Shown one piece after another: positions 25,664 through 35,310 of a stretch of DNA of 64,000 nt. The notes under the pieces are model-generated. The model was given only the letters and a program-made list of their open reading frames with translations. It was not told the DNA's origin and did not search any database. Both the position numbers and the translations under genes were made by a program. How positions within the stretch are numbered: position 1 is the stretch's first letter; every line of letters begins with the position of its first letter. Source of the DNA: an uncultured Pirellulaceae bacterium (GTDB lineage Bacteria > Planctomycetota > Planctomycetia > Pirellulales > Pirellulaceae); NCBI GenBank assembly GCA_938036435.1, contig CALHPU010000075.1, forward strand, positions 19,894 to 83,893. The letters run 5' to 3'.

Positions 25664-25840
25664 AGGTTCTCTCTTCTTCGATGGTTCTTACTCAGCGGAA
25701 AAGCGACAGGGATCGCTGTTGTTCGATTGAGTAAGTATATCAAATCACCAAGAGGACCTGCACCCCGCGCGAGGCGTGTCGATGAGAATTATAGAGCAAT
25801 GAAAGAAGGCCGCAGCCCAACCGGCAGCGGCGTCTGGCAG

Positions 25841-25896
25841 CCAATCTCGCAAGAGATTGGGGAGTTTGCCTTGGGGTGATCCAAAGTCTTGCGACT
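25841..25896. repeat. Two small intergenic hairpins with GCAA loops
   Basis: CCAATCTC-GCAA-GAGATTGG at 25841-25860 is a perfect 8-bp stem. AAGTC-TTGC-GACTT at 25883-25896 has the complementary loop, so on the minus strand it too has a GCAA (GNRA-type) tetraloop. They lie just downstream of the acidic unknown gene; no U-tract follows. Confidence 0.6.
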
Positions 25897-25907
25897 TCGT
25901 CTACGAG

Positions 25908-26726
25908 CTATTCAGCGGAGATCGTCGCAAGCTGCTTCAATGCGTCGAGCAAACCCAACATTTCTTTTTGCTCAATCTCTTCCCACTCACTCAACTTGTG
26001 CTTAATGATGGCAACCTTGAATTGGCTGGCGGCTTCCATCACATCGTCCGGCAGGTCAGTAAATGCCTCGAATGGCTTAATCTGATGAGGCTTCGTGGCA
26101 GGCTTGTCATCTTCATCACCATCATCGTCGGTGAATTTTTTCGATCCTCCACCTTCGGATTCGTCACCAAAATCTGGTCCCTCGTGGACAGGACCCTCGA
26201 TATACTCTTTATCGTTGTTACGCTTGGTTTCTGATAAAGCCAGTGACTGTGTTTCTTCTTGCATCTCGATGCTGACAATGTCCCCATCCTGAGGCTTTTC
26301 AGATTCGACTTTGCCCATAGTCTCCCAACGCTGCTGCCGCATCCGAGAGATCGACCATTTGTTTTGCACCGCACCTTCAAGCCACATTTCAGCGTCGTCC
26401 CAGTCAAGTGCGGCGTAAAAATGGCTCCAGAATAATCCCTCGTAGTCGCCGAACGAATCGCCAAACCGCTCGCTGGTACGACGCAGACGACCAACATGCT
26501 GAGGCGTCACGCCCCCCACCAGCTGACTCCACGCATCATCAGAATATTCCGACGCGGGCGCATCCTTCTTTACAAGCGCATCTCGCCATTGGCAGATAAT
26601 CTCTCCCTTGTCCCAGTTCGTGGTACTGATCAACTGGTTCCACTTGCCAATGAAAGGCTGAGACTGCTCCTGTGTTTTGTCCGAAACGATGGTTTGTTCT
26701 TTGTTTTCGAGCGCGGATTCTGCCAT
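25908..26726 (-). CDS. Acidic protein of unknown function with helical N-terminal domain
   Basis: 272 residues without signal or membrane segment. The first 130 residues are helical and Trp-rich: GVTPQHVGRLRRTSERFG, FWSHFYAALDWDDAEMWL and KWSISRMRQQRWE. This order of SHF/Y...AL...D/E...WL...A...WS resembles the N-terminal region of DUF1016/YhcG-like proteins, but the similarity is only by eye. The middle (130-225) is low-complexity and very acidic (GSKKFTDDDGDEDDKP), and the C-terminus is a helix rich in Glu/Lys. It is isolated. A DNA- or protein-binding role is a guess. Confidence 0.65.
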   Translation of the reverse strand: MAESALENKEQTIVSDKTQEQSQPFIGKWNQLISTTNWDKGEIICQWRDALVKKDAPASEYSDDAWSQLVGGVTPQHVGRLRRTSERFGDSFGDYEGLFWSHFYAALDWDDAEMWLEGAVQNKWSISRMRQQRWETMGKVESEKPQDGDIVSIEMQEETQSLALSETKRNNDKEYIEGPVHEGPDFGDESEGGGSKKFTDDDGDEDDKPATKPHQIKPFEAFTDLPDDVMEAASQFKVAIIKHKLSEWEEIEQKEMLGLLDALKQLATISAE

Positions 26727-27175
26727 GGGGTTCGTTTCTCTTCCGTTGAAAATCGTCCTGATTACCTAAATTTGAGTTCAATCAAGTTATCCAACGAGAA
26801 AGGAATCGATAGGTGAATTCGGCGAAAACGCGGTCACCGTTGGCGATTCAATCGGCCGTTGTTCGGGTTCGTCCGAAAGGCGTGAGTTTTCCGGCGTTCT
26901 GCCCTAGTGCGCGGTAGTCGGAATGGCGAGTTAGCCGGTAAGCAAAGCCCGCAACACTCAAAAGCATGCCTTTGCGAGGTGGATAACCTGTTGGTGACAG
27001 GCAATCATGAAGACGTTGGCCTCTTGCTGTTCGCCCCGCGAATTTCGGCAATCCAGAGTTTGAATCAATCTCCTCTGTGAAAACCTCTGAGAGAGGTGCC
27101 AGATGTTGGCCGGGCGTGTATAAACTAATTGTTAACATTGTCCATCAAACATTCCCCTCTTGGGACCACCAAACA
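26727..27175. other. 449-base gap between divergent genes
   Basis: No convincing gene. A minus-strand frame at 26848-27138 could encode 96 residues but shows no recognisable domain and overlaps the likely promoter side of the sulfatase gene. No good promoter pair or structured RNA was found. Confidence 0.4.
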
Positions 27176-28729
27176 ATGATTCGATTTATCGTCTTTGTCA
27201 TAATCCATTGCGGCTTGCTGTTCTTTGCTCAAGGAGAAGCCCTTTGCGACTCGCCCGAGCGCCAACCCAACATCGTCGTCATCATGGCCGATGACCTCGG
27301 CTACGGCGACCTTTCCTGTTACGGGGCGACTGAGATTTCGACGCCGCACATTGACCGGTTGGCCTCCGAGGGAATGCGTTTCACCAGTGGCTATTGTTCG
27401 GCATCGACTTGCACGCCAACGCGATACTCGTTTCTAACAGGGAACTATGCCTTTCGAACCAAAGGAACGGGAATTGCTCCGCCAAATTCACCGGCACTGG
27501 TTCAACCCGGAACCGAGACGATTGCCTCGATATTAAACAAAGCCGGATACCGTACGGCTGTGATCGGCAAGTGGCATCTGGGATTGGGTGAACAAGGCAT
27601 CGGCCCGGACTGGAACGGGCAGCTCAACCCCGGTCCGCTTGAGATTGGTTTTGACCAGTGTTTCTTGCTGCCCACGACCAACGATCGTGTTCCGCAAGTG
27701 TACGTCGAGGATCACCAAGTTCTTAACCTTGACCCAGCCGATCCATTGTGGGTCGGAAACAAAAAACCTTCCGACGACCACCCAACGGGTATCACTCATC
27801 GCGACACGCTGAAGATGGATTGGACCCACGGGCACAATTCGACGATTCACAATGGAATCAGCCGCATTGGATTTTATACTGGCGGCAATGCGGCACGTTT
27901 TCGCGATGAAGACCTCGCCGACAAGTGGGTTGAAAAATCAAAAACGTTCATGCAAACCAACAAAGACAAGCCGTTCTTTTTGTTCTTCTCATCACACGAT
28001 CTCCATGTGCCAAGAATGCCCCACGAGCGATTCCAAGGAAAGACCAAACTGGGCTTCCGAGGCGACGTCATCGCACAGCTGGACTGGTGCGTGGGGGAGT
28101 TAACTAAATCCCTCGAAGAACTTGGCATCGCGGACAATACGCTGGTCGTCTTTTGTAGCGACAACGGCCCGGTGATGGACGACGGGTACGCAGACGGCGC
28201 ATTAGAAAACGTCGGCAAACACCGGGCGGCCGGCATCTATAAAGGCGGCAAGTACAGTGTGTTCGAGGGTGGTTGCCGAACTCCGTTTATTACGCGTTGG
28301 AGTGGAACCATTAAACCGGGCGTCAGTGACCAAATGGTATGCACGATCGACATGGCAAGAAGTTTCGCAGGGCTAACGAATCAAGCGGTAGCCGAAGGCA
28401 GCTTTACCGATAGCGTCGATGTGCTGGACGTTCTTCTTGGGACGCCATCGGCACAAGGGCGGCAGGAACTGGTTTTGCAAGACAATGGGAACACCGGCAC
28501 GTTAAGCTATATTCAGCGTGACGGCGAAAAAATATGGAAGCTCCACCGCTACGACAAGGGAAAAGCGAAAAATGTCGTTGTAGAAGAAAAAATCGCCAAC
28601 ACCAAAAGAAACAAGATCGAGTTGTTCGAATTGACTTCGGATCCAGAGGAGAACAACTCATTGAAACTGGGCGATCACGCCGATCGCGTAGCGGCCATGA
28701 CGGCAGAGCTGAAGAAACTCTTGCCGTAG
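27176..28729 (+). CDS. Exported arylsulfatase (formylglycine-dependent, Cys type)
   Basis: About 517 residues from ATG 27176; an earlier in-frame start at 27077 would break the signal peptide. A signal peptide (IRFIVFVIIHCGLLFFAQGEALC) is followed by the sulfatase core: NIVVIMADDLGYGDLSCYG with the metal Asp pair, then the active-site motif C79-T-P-T-R with following YSFLTG. That cysteine should be converted to formylglycine. Later parts include AVIGKWHLG, the CSDNGPV metal-site segment and a family-typical C-terminus (DPEENNSL). It removes sulfate esters outside the cytoplasm, probably from algal or host polysaccharides. No carbohydrate gene is directly adjacent. Confidence 0.92.
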   Translation: MIRFIVFVIIHCGLLFFAQGEALCDSPERQPNIVVIMADDLGYGDLSCYGATEISTPHIDRLASEGMRFTSGYCSASTCTPTRYSFLTGNYAFRTKGTGIAPPNSPALVQPGTETIASILNKAGYRTAVIGKWHLGLGEQGIGPDWNGQLNPGPLEIGFDQCFLLPTTNDRVPQVYVEDHQVLNLDPADPLWVGNKKPSDDHPTGITHRDTLKMDWTHGHNSTIHNGISRIGFYTGGNAARFRDEDLADKWVEKSKTFMQTNKDKPFFLFFSSHDLHVPRMPHERFQGKTKLGFRGDVIAQLDWCVGELTKSLEELGIADNTLVVFCSDNGPVMDDGYADGALENVGKHRAAGIYKGGKYSVFEGGCRTPFITRWSGTIKPGVSDQMVCTIDMARSFAGLTNQAVAEGSFTDSVDVLDVLLGTPSAQGRQELVLQDNGNTGTLSYIQRDGEKIWKLHRYDKGKAKNVVVEEKIANTKRNKIELFELTSDPEENNSLKLGDHADRVAAMTAELKKLLP

Positions 28730-28747
28730 TAAATAACGCGACGTTCG

Positions 28748-28797
28748 TAGTGGAAAACGTCACGCCGCGGTAAACAACGTCAGTGGCGTTTCCACTA
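28748..28797. terminator. Possible bidirectional terminator hairpin
   Basis: TAGTGGAAA (28748-28756) and TTTCCACTA (28789-28797) can form a 9-bp stem, with ACG/CG next to it, between the convergent sulfatase and S41 protease genes. It covers the last bases of the protease gene. There is no clear U-tract, so the assignment is tentative. Confidence 0.4.
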
Positions 28798-30981
28798 ACC
28801 GTTGGAACCCAGTAGTTCAACGTAGTCGCTGGTGATCTTGAGAACTTCATCCATAAAGAAATCACGCTCAATCTCATTTTTCTCAAGCGCTTCGATGGTC
28901 TTTTCGTCTTCCTTCTCCGCGCTCAACTCCTTGCGGCGAGCCATAAATTCTTCTTCGTTTAGCGACACTTTCTTCAGCGCTTTCTGCGAAACGTAGTTTT
29001 TGATTTGTCGTCTACGTTTGGCGAAATCTTCGGAGCTATCAATTCGTAGCAACGACTTTTGGCGAAGGGTTTCCTTCACTTGCGGCGAGGCAAGTTGATA
29101 CAGGTCGTGTGACGCGCCCGGAATTTTGTCAAACTCAACGGCATAATCTAGATCGGACTCACCCACGTCCATTTTGTCACTGAGTGATGGAAGCACTAAA
29201 TCGGCCAGCACACCGCGAAGCTGCGTGCTTTCTCCGCTGGGGCGATAGAACTGCTGCATTGTGATCTTCAGAGCGCCGTAAGTGTTTGGCGGATTTCGAA
29301 TGTTGGCGACGATCTGGTTCAGATCCAGCAAACTTTGGACAGTTCCTTTTCCATGGGTCGTGGTATCACCGACGATGATTCCTCGACCGTAATCCTGTAA
29401 CGCACCGGCGAGAATTTCGCTGGCGCTGGCACTAAACTTACTGGTCAGAACAATCACCGGCTTGTCCCATGAAAGCCCAGGAGTTTCGTCATCGTACTTA
29501 GTGATTTGGTCGTACGAATCTTTCACCTGAACAACGGTGCCTTCATCGATAAACAACCCGGTAAGATCGATCGCCTCTTTCAGGCTTCCGCCACCATTGC
29601 GACGAAGATCGAGCACAACGGCATCGACGTTTTGGGAATTAAAGTCGTTTAAGATGCGTTCAACATCGACAGTCGTCCGTCGACCACCGAGCTTCCCGCT
29701 CATGTCAGCATAAAAGCTTGGTAGGTCGATCACACCGATTTTTTTGGGAGAGCCATCCTCACGGGTGCCTTCTTCGAAGATCGCTCCCTTGGCGGCGCTG
29801 TCCTCCAGCTTGATTTTCTCCCTCGATATTTTGACGTCGTGGATCTCCTCGCTGTTCTCTGAAATCACAGAGAGCCTGACAACAGTGCCCGCTTTTCCAC
29901 GAATCATGCCGACGACCTCATCGAGTTTCATTCCGACAACGTCAACCGGTTCGCCGCCATGAATGTCGTAGAGCTTCTTGTAGGATTTGGTGCCATCTTC
30001 ATTTCCCTGTGCGACGGCCACGATTTTATCTTCGACCTTGATCCCGCCTTGGGTGTCACAGGCTCCACCAGGCACGATACTCTTAATCACCGTGTACCCG
30101 TCGTCGGTCATCGAAAGAGTCGCTCCGATTCCTTCCAGCTGAAGGCTGAGCAAGATGCGAAAATTCTCAAATGTCTTCGATGACATATAGGTTGTGTGAG
30201 GATCAAATGCGTTTGTCACGGCACTGACAAACATTTCGATAACCTCTTCAGCGTTGGTTTGGTGCATACGACGTGCGAACGATCGATAGCGTTTTCGCAA
30301 GACTTCCTTGGGGTCCTTCTTCTCTATCTTCTTGACGTTTTTGGCTTCTCCATCGGCATCACCCTTTTCGTCGGTTTTCTCTTGAGTCTCTGAATCGTCT
30401 TCTTTGTCCTTCCTAGATTCGTCATCACGAAAAACTAGCAGGCTGTACTTAATACGCTTCCGCCATTTTTCGACGGCTTCTTCTTCGGTGGCGGCAAACG
30501 TCAGCATGTCCGTGTCGGTAACCATCTCTTCTTTGACGGTAAAGTCATGATCCATATCCACCATTTTCACGGCTGTTTCGGTGCGTTGGTCGACACGTTG
30601 CAAGAATCGGCGGAAGATGGCAAACGCTGCAGTGAAGTCACCTTTTTTCATCTCGTCATCTAGATCCGTTCGCCAAACAGAAAATTCGTCGATGTCTGAT
30701 TGCGCGAAATACACCTTCATTGGGTCGAGCGACTTGACGAATAGATCAAAGGCTCGTTGAGAGATTTGGTCATCCAAGGGGCGATTGGACAGGTGATCAT
30801 CCTGCATCAGCTTGGTTACCAGTTTCGCAACCATCTTATTGATGACTGTTGGCCGGCCCAGATCATCAGCCTGTGTTCGGGCTGGTTGAAAACACAATAT
30901 CGAGATTCCGACGACAACAGGTAGAACCGCAGTGAAAAGAAAGCACGGGATACTGGTGCGCGATGGGAACCTAAAAAGCAT
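28795..30981 (-). CDS. C-terminal processing peptidase, S41 family (Prc/Tsp-like)
   Basis: About 728 residues from ATG 30981. An N-terminal membrane or signal segment (FLFTAVLPVVVGISILCF), a helical Tsp N-domain (LDPMKVYFAQSDIDEF), a charged insert (about 210-245), and a PDZ domain (GIGATLSMTDDGYTVIKSIV). The protease core holds the Ser in TSKFSASASEILAGAL and the Lys in THGKGTVQSLL. The tail is helical. Prc cuts proteins from their C-terminus in the periplasm and helps envelope quality control. The layout is that of long Prc/Tsp, not short CtpA. It stands alone, convergent with the sulfatase. Confidence 0.9.
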   Translation of the reverse strand: MLFRFPSRTSIPCFLFTAVLPVVVGISILCFQPARTQADDLGRPTVINKMVAKLVTKLMQDDHLSNRPLDDQISQRAFDLFVKSLDPMKVYFAQSDIDEFSVWRTDLDDEMKKGDFTAAFAIFRRFLQRVDQRTETAVKMVDMDHDFTVKEEMVTDTDMLTFAATEEEAVEKWRKRIKYSLLVFRDDESRKDKEDDSETQEKTDEKGDADGEAKNVKKIEKKDPKEVLRKRYRSFARRMHQTNAEEVIEMFVSAVTNAFDPHTTYMSSKTFENFRILLSLQLEGIGATLSMTDDGYTVIKSIVPGGACDTQGGIKVEDKIVAVAQGNEDGTKSYKKLYDIHGGEPVDVVGMKLDEVVGMIRGKAGTVVRLSVISENSEEIHDVKISREKIKLEDSAAKGAIFEEGTREDGSPKKIGVIDLPSFYADMSGKLGGRRTTVDVERILNDFNSQNVDAVVLDLRRNGGGSLKEAIDLTGLFIDEGTVVQVKDSYDQITKYDDETPGLSWDKPVIVLTSKFSASASEILAGALQDYGRGIIVGDTTTHGKGTVQSLLDLNQIVANIRNPPNTYGALKITMQQFYRPSGESTQLRGVLADLVLPSLSDKMDVGESDLDYAVEFDKIPGASHDLYQLASPQVKETLRQKSLLRIDSSEDFAKRRRQIKNYVSQKALKKVSLNEEEFMARRKELSAEKEDEKTIEALEKNEIERDFFMDEVLKITSDYVELLGSNG

Positions 30982-31435
30982 ATTTTTGCCTGAAAAAAAT
31001 CGTTTAACAATAATTGGCCAGCAAGGCACTTGGTTGAATACTTGCCGTGCTGGAAACGCTTTGCGTCGCCAGCCTCCCAGAACATATTCTAGGGAAGGAC
31101 AAGCACCGCCTACTCAAATCGTAGGACTAGGCAACGACATCGACAATACCGTTTGAGCCCTACACAAACGGAAACCTTACCTAGACGGCAATTTGAAAGC
31201 CAAACACCGGCCAAAAACGGTGAGCAAACAGCATTATGGCCAAGTTAACAAAAGAAAATTAAACTATACTAATGGGTCATTCTGGCGAGTGTCCAGATTG
31301 ATCATACAATGTGAATCTAGCCGGTATTTATTGGGATATCGGCACCATGTGCCCGACGACACATTTCCGGGTGGGTATCATGTATTGCACACCGGTCCTA
31401 ATACCCGGTCATAATTTTTTAACCGAAGCAACATT
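30982..31435. other. 454-base A+T-rich divergent intergenic region
   Basis: It separates the Prc-like protease (minus) and the FHA regulator (plus) and presumably holds both promoters. I found no sigma-54 box with correct GG-N10-GC spacing and no clear -35/-10 pair. No gene is supported. Confidence 0.4.
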
Positions 31436-33277
31436 TTGCAAGCCTATCTTCTTTTAAATGCTGGTGCCAACTCGGGAGCTCGTTTCGAGCTGATCGAAGC
31501 TGAACAAAACCTGATGGGGCGCGATTGGGAATGTCGCATCGTTCTCAATGACCCGCAGTGCTCGCGCGTGCATGCAGAGATCTTCCACGAGGAAAACGGA
31601 TGGTGGATCCGGGACAATAAAAGTAGCAACGGTACCTACGTCAACGGACAACCAGTTGAACAAGCCCAGCTCGTTGATGGCACTCAAGTCAAGGTCGGCG
31701 CTTCGTCGTTTACCTTCAACTTGCCAAATCAAGCCGAAGTAGAGGCCGATGCGGCCGACAACAGCGGCTCCGAGGGTCTGACGATCATCCTCGATCAATC
31801 GATGAACCCAAAAGAAACAGGACAGTACACGCTTGATTTCTTGAAAGGTCAAAACTGGGGGCAGGATTTCTTCTTTCTGTTTCAGTTATCGGTAAAATTG
31901 CTTTCCATTGACGAACCAGACCAAGTGATCTCGATCTGCATGAAGCGTTTGTTCGACCGAACGTCCGCTTCGGCTGCGGGATTTCTCTGGCTGTCCGAAG
32001 AAGGCGTCCTCACACCAAGAGTATTCTTTCCAGAAGATCAAGCCGGCATTTTGGAATTGAACCCTTCCTTGACCAGTCGCGTTGTCACCGAAAGACGCGC
32101 GCTGCGTGTGGAGAAGGGAACAGGGGAGACGAAAAAATCCAAAAAAAGCCCGTTTTCGGATTCGATTTGTGTGCCTCTGGTTTCAGACGACCAAGTCAAA
32201 GGGGCAATCCACCTCTACCGTAACGATAATCCATTTCACGATAGCCATTTCAACCTCGCGGTGGCGTTAGCCAATATCATGATTCGGTCGCTCGACAGAG
32301 CGCATCGGCTGTCGGCGCTGTCGGCCGAGCACAACTCTCTGGTGCAAAAATCGGCTGCATTCGACGAGATGAAGGGCGAGAGCCCTAAGATGCTGGAGCT
32401 TAAATCGAAGATAGAACGCGTCGCCAAGGCGTCCGGTTCTGTGCTGGTGCGTGGTGAAAGTGGCGCCGGTAAGGAATTAGTAGCCAGAGCTATCCATCGC
32501 TCGAGCCCGCGAAAAGACCGCCCGATGTTAAGCGTTAACTGTGCGGCGATTCCACGTGAGCTGATGGAAAGCCAGCTCTTCGGCCACAAGAAGGGTTCGT
32601 TCACGTCAGCCGATCGCGACCACGTTGGCTGGTTCCAACAGGCTGACCTTGGAACCCTTTTCCTTGACGAGGTCGGCGAACTGACGCTTGAAGGACAAGC
32701 CAAACTTCTTCGCACGCTCGAAGGGCATCCGTTTTTGCCAGTTGGTGGCACTGAAGAGGTTTCGGTCGATGTGCGTGTCATCTGCGCCACCAACCGAGAC
32801 CTGAAAGAGTTTGTTGCGGAGAAGAAGTTCCGTGAGGACTTGTTCTATCGATTGAGTGTTTACGAATTGTATATTCCGCCGTTGCGCGACCGCGAATCTG
32901 ATATTCAGATGCTAATCGACTTCTTTTTGGATCACTTTCGCATGCAACACGGCAAGCCGAAGCTTAAGTTGTCCAAAGAGGCCAATGTACGATTGTTGGG
33001 CTACCAGTGGCCCGGCAACGTACGCCAATTGAGAAACGTCATTGACAGCGCTACGGTGATGGCCGAAGGCGAAGAGATTCAATCGACGGATTTAGGAATC
33101 CGCGACGCAAGCGATGGAGAATTCGAAACGTTGAGGATCGATCACTGGGAGCGTAAGCTGATCATCGATGCCTTGAAGCGCACCAGCAACAATGTCCCTA
33201 AAGCATCTGAACTGCTAGGTATCAGCCGCGCAACGCTCTACCGGAAAATTGAAGACTACGGTATTGAGCGGAAGTAA
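31436..33277 (+). CDS. FHA-GAF-AAA+-Fis regulator of the sigma-54 activator type
   Basis: 613 residues, starting at TTG 31436. FHA domain about 22-92 (MGRDWECRIVLNDPQCSRVHAEI, given in parts: MGRDWECRI, SRVHAEIF, SSNGTYVNG), which reads phosphothreonine. GAF domain about 145-290. AAA+ domain about 312-545 with Walker A GESGAGKE (340-347) and Walker B LFLDE (408-412), and a C-terminal Fis helix-turn-helix (ALKRTSNNVPKASELLGIS). The loop that normally contacts sigma-54 and reads GAFTGA is here GSFTSA (387-392). The FHA domain links it to Ser/Thr kinase signalling, which is rich in this organism. Confidence 0.88.
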   Translation: MQAYLLLNAGANSGARFELIEAEQNLMGRDWECRIVLNDPQCSRVHAEIFHEENGWWIRDNKSSNGTYVNGQPVEQAQLVDGTQVKVGASSFTFNLPNQAEVEADAADNSGSEGLTIILDQSMNPKETGQYTLDFLKGQNWGQDFFFLFQLSVKLLSIDEPDQVISICMKRLFDRTSASAAGFLWLSEEGVLTPRVFFPEDQAGILELNPSLTSRVVTERRALRVEKGTGETKKSKKSPFSDSICVPLVSDDQVKGAIHLYRNDNPFHDSHFNLAVALANIMIRSLDRAHRLSALSAEHNSLVQKSAAFDEMKGESPKMLELKSKIERVAKASGSVLVRGESGAGKELVARAIHRSSPRKDRPMLSVNCAAIPRELMESQLFGHKKGSFTSADRDHVGWFQQADLGTLFLDEVGELTLEGQAKLLRTLEGHPFLPVGGTEEVSVDVRVICATNRDLKEFVAEKKFREDLFYRLSVYELYIPPLRDRESDIQMLIDFFLDHFRMQHGKPKLKLSKEANVRLLGYQWPGNVRQLRNVIDSATVMAEGEEIQSTDLGIRDASDGEFETLRIDHWERKLIIDALKRTSNNVPKASELLGISRATLYRKIEDYGIERK

Positions 33278-33327
33278 TCTTTTTTGAATGTCCCGTGGCC
33301 CAAATTAGATCGCGTTGGCTTGTTCTA

Positions 33328-35220
33328 TTACGCGGCCTTTGAACGATTTTTATTGTCGGCGGTCTCTGCCACGGGGAGTATTTGTTCTGACGTACGCACG
33401 CGGATCTCACGTTGTGGGAACGCGATCTCGATATTCTTTTCTCGGAAGGCCCTATCGATCCCCATGTTTAAGTCGTGCTGAATTTTTGGCAAGCTGTCCC
33501 TGTCAGGCAGCACCACTCGCAACTCGAAATCTAACGTGCTTTCGCCAAAGCACTTGAACACTACTTCTGGGGCCGGATCGCGCCGCACTTTCGGATGACG
33601 GCGTGCGACTTCAAGCAAAGAATCTTCCACCATTTTAGTGTCACTTCCGTAGGCGACACCGACGGAGATGATGGTTCGGTAAAGCGAATCAGACAGCGTC
33701 CAATTCATCACATCATCGGTAATGAATTTTTTGTTGGGAACAATCAGTTCGCGATGATCGAGATCTCGAATCGTCGTCGCCCGCAGCTCCATGCGTGAAA
33801 CGGTTCCGGTAATCCCATTGACCGAAACGAAATCTCCAACACGCACAGGGCGTTCGATCAAGATGATAATTCCGGAGATCAGATTCGCAAAAATTTCCTG
33901 TAAGCCGAAGCCAAGGCCGACAGTTAGACCAGCCGCCAACCACTGCACGCTGGACCACGAGAACCCGACCAAGTGCACGGCAAACAAAATCCCAAAGATA
34001 CAGCAAACGTATCGCACGACAAATGAAATCGCGTAGCGGCCTCCTTTGTCCAGCGGCAAACGCTCCAGCAGCGTGATCTCCAACAGTCCCGGCAGGTTAC
34101 GACTTAGCACGAACGTCATGGAAAGCACTCCCAGCCCTATCAGGACATCACGCGGAGTGATTAGATCGGCGTTTCCAAGCGCATCGACGCGCGTCGATTT
34201 CCACAATTCAATACTGTCTAAGTAGGAGATCGTTGGCGAAACAGCAGACCAAATCTGCCACGTCACAACAATCATTGCCATCAAAGCGGTCACGTTGACC
34301 AGGCGATTAACTTGGGAGGATATTTCGCCGATGTTGATCGATTCGTCCTTGTCGATTTGACCTTCCTCGTTGCGGCCCAACTGTCGCAACTTGATGCGGA
34401 ATTGTGCTGTCAGCAGAACGCGGCTGATAAAGGCGGCAACGATGGCCAAGGCAAATACCGCCAACGCGCTCCAGATCGCGCGCGTGCTCATTTCAAACGC
34501 CGTGAAGTGATATCCGGTCGCGGACATGAAGCACAGTGTCAGTAAAACTAACGGCAACACCGATAACGCCAACCGACGAGGAAACGCCGTCCACGGCTCA
34601 GCAGCAGTCAAAGTGGCAACATCGACGGGCCCCCCGTTAAACAGGTTCTCGTTGGATCGACGTCGCTCAGCGCGACCAACTCGCAGACCGCGTCTACTTA
34701 AATTTTGATCCCATGACTTGTTGATGATACGACACCCCATCAACAGGCCAGTGGTCAGCGCTACGATAGAGCCAATAAAAAACACGCGTCCCAGTGAATC
34801 ACTCCATGAGCCTTCCTGAAACGTGATCAGGGCTACGGCAAAAAATCGACAGGGCAAACTAACACACACGAACGTCCACATCATTACATACAGTCCTTGG
34901 CAGAAACCCTCTCCCCAACCAAAATGTTGATGGGCCGGTCCTTTGGACGAAACTAGAGCGGTCAGAACCATCGAAACCAAAACGATGGGAGTCAAATCCT
35001 TGAGCCCCTGACAGACGGCTCCACGCAGAGAGTTAAGATCGTATGCGGGCGACAATTGCCAAACCAGAAACAGCATTGCCAGAGGCACAAATAAAGCCGA
35101 AAGCATCGAAAATATGACGCGCGAGAGCATCGGTCGGTAGCGCGAGAAGCGTTGGATATCCTTGATTAATTCAGGATTCTGCGGCGAACTTGACTGTAAA
35201 TTACTGGTGACACTTGCCAT
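33328..35220 (-). CDS. MscS-family mechanosensitive channel, channel half of an MscK-like protein
   Basis: 630 residues. About 10-11 membrane helices, then the MscS core: the pore helix and following segment WLAAGLTVGLGFGLQEIFAN, LISGIIILIERPVRVGDFV, GTVSRMELRATTIRDLD and IVPNKKFITDDVMNWTL, with a mixed alpha/beta C-terminal domain. These are the signature stretches of MscS. The first helices (VIFSMLSALFVPLAMLFLVW) match the inner part of large MscK/KefA proteins. The missing extracytoplasmic coiled coil is encoded upstream at 35311-37464 in the same frame. The channel would release solutes when membrane tension rises. Confidence 0.88.
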   Translation of the reverse strand: MASVTSNLQSSSPQNPELIKDIQRFSRYRPMLSRVIFSMLSALFVPLAMLFLVWQLSPAYDLNSLRGAVCQGLKDLTPIVLVSMVLTALVSSKGPAHQHFGWGEGFCQGLYVMMWTFVCVSLPCRFFAVALITFQEGSWSDSLGRVFFIGSIVALTTGLLMGCRIINKSWDQNLSRRGLRVGRAERRRSNENLFNGGPVDVATLTAAEPWTAFPRRLALSVLPLVLLTLCFMSATGYHFTAFEMSTRAIWSALAVFALAIVAAFISRVLLTAQFRIKLRQLGRNEEGQIDKDESINIGEISSQVNRLVNVTALMAMIVVTWQIWSAVSPTISYLDSIELWKSTRVDALGNADLITPRDVLIGLGVLSMTFVLSRNLPGLLEITLLERLPLDKGGRYAISFVVRYVCCIFGILFAVHLVGFSWSSVQWLAAGLTVGLGFGLQEIFANLISGIIILIERPVRVGDFVSVNGITGTVSRMELRATTIRDLDHRELIVPNKKFITDDVMNWTLSDSLYRTIISVGVAYGSDTKMVEDSLLEVARRHPKVRRDPAPEVVFKCFGESTLDFELRVVLPDRDSLPKIQHDLNMGIDRAFREKNIEIAFPQREIRVRTSEQILPVAETADNKNRSKAA

Positions 35221-35310
35221 CGTAGTTTCGGCTCTTGTTTTGAATCTTTATTGTATTTTTCGGTGGTCGCCGCATGGTCTGTCCGCAGACGCAGAAAATA
35301 GCGAGGGCGA

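Noticed and set aside
26848..27138. A 96-residue minus-strand gene in the sulfatase upstream gap
   Set aside because: No domain, signal or ribosome site; it overlaps the likely promoter area and its composition looks random.
31376..31396. A sigma-54 promoter upstream of the FHA regulator (TGGGTAT...TTGCA)
   Set aside because: The GG and GC elements are two bases too far apart for a sigma-54 site.
35221..35310. Readthrough or a short insert joining the two MscK-like halves
   Set aside because: Translation of the gap contains a second stop (TAA) and no helix-like sequence, so simple readthrough of one stop would not join them.
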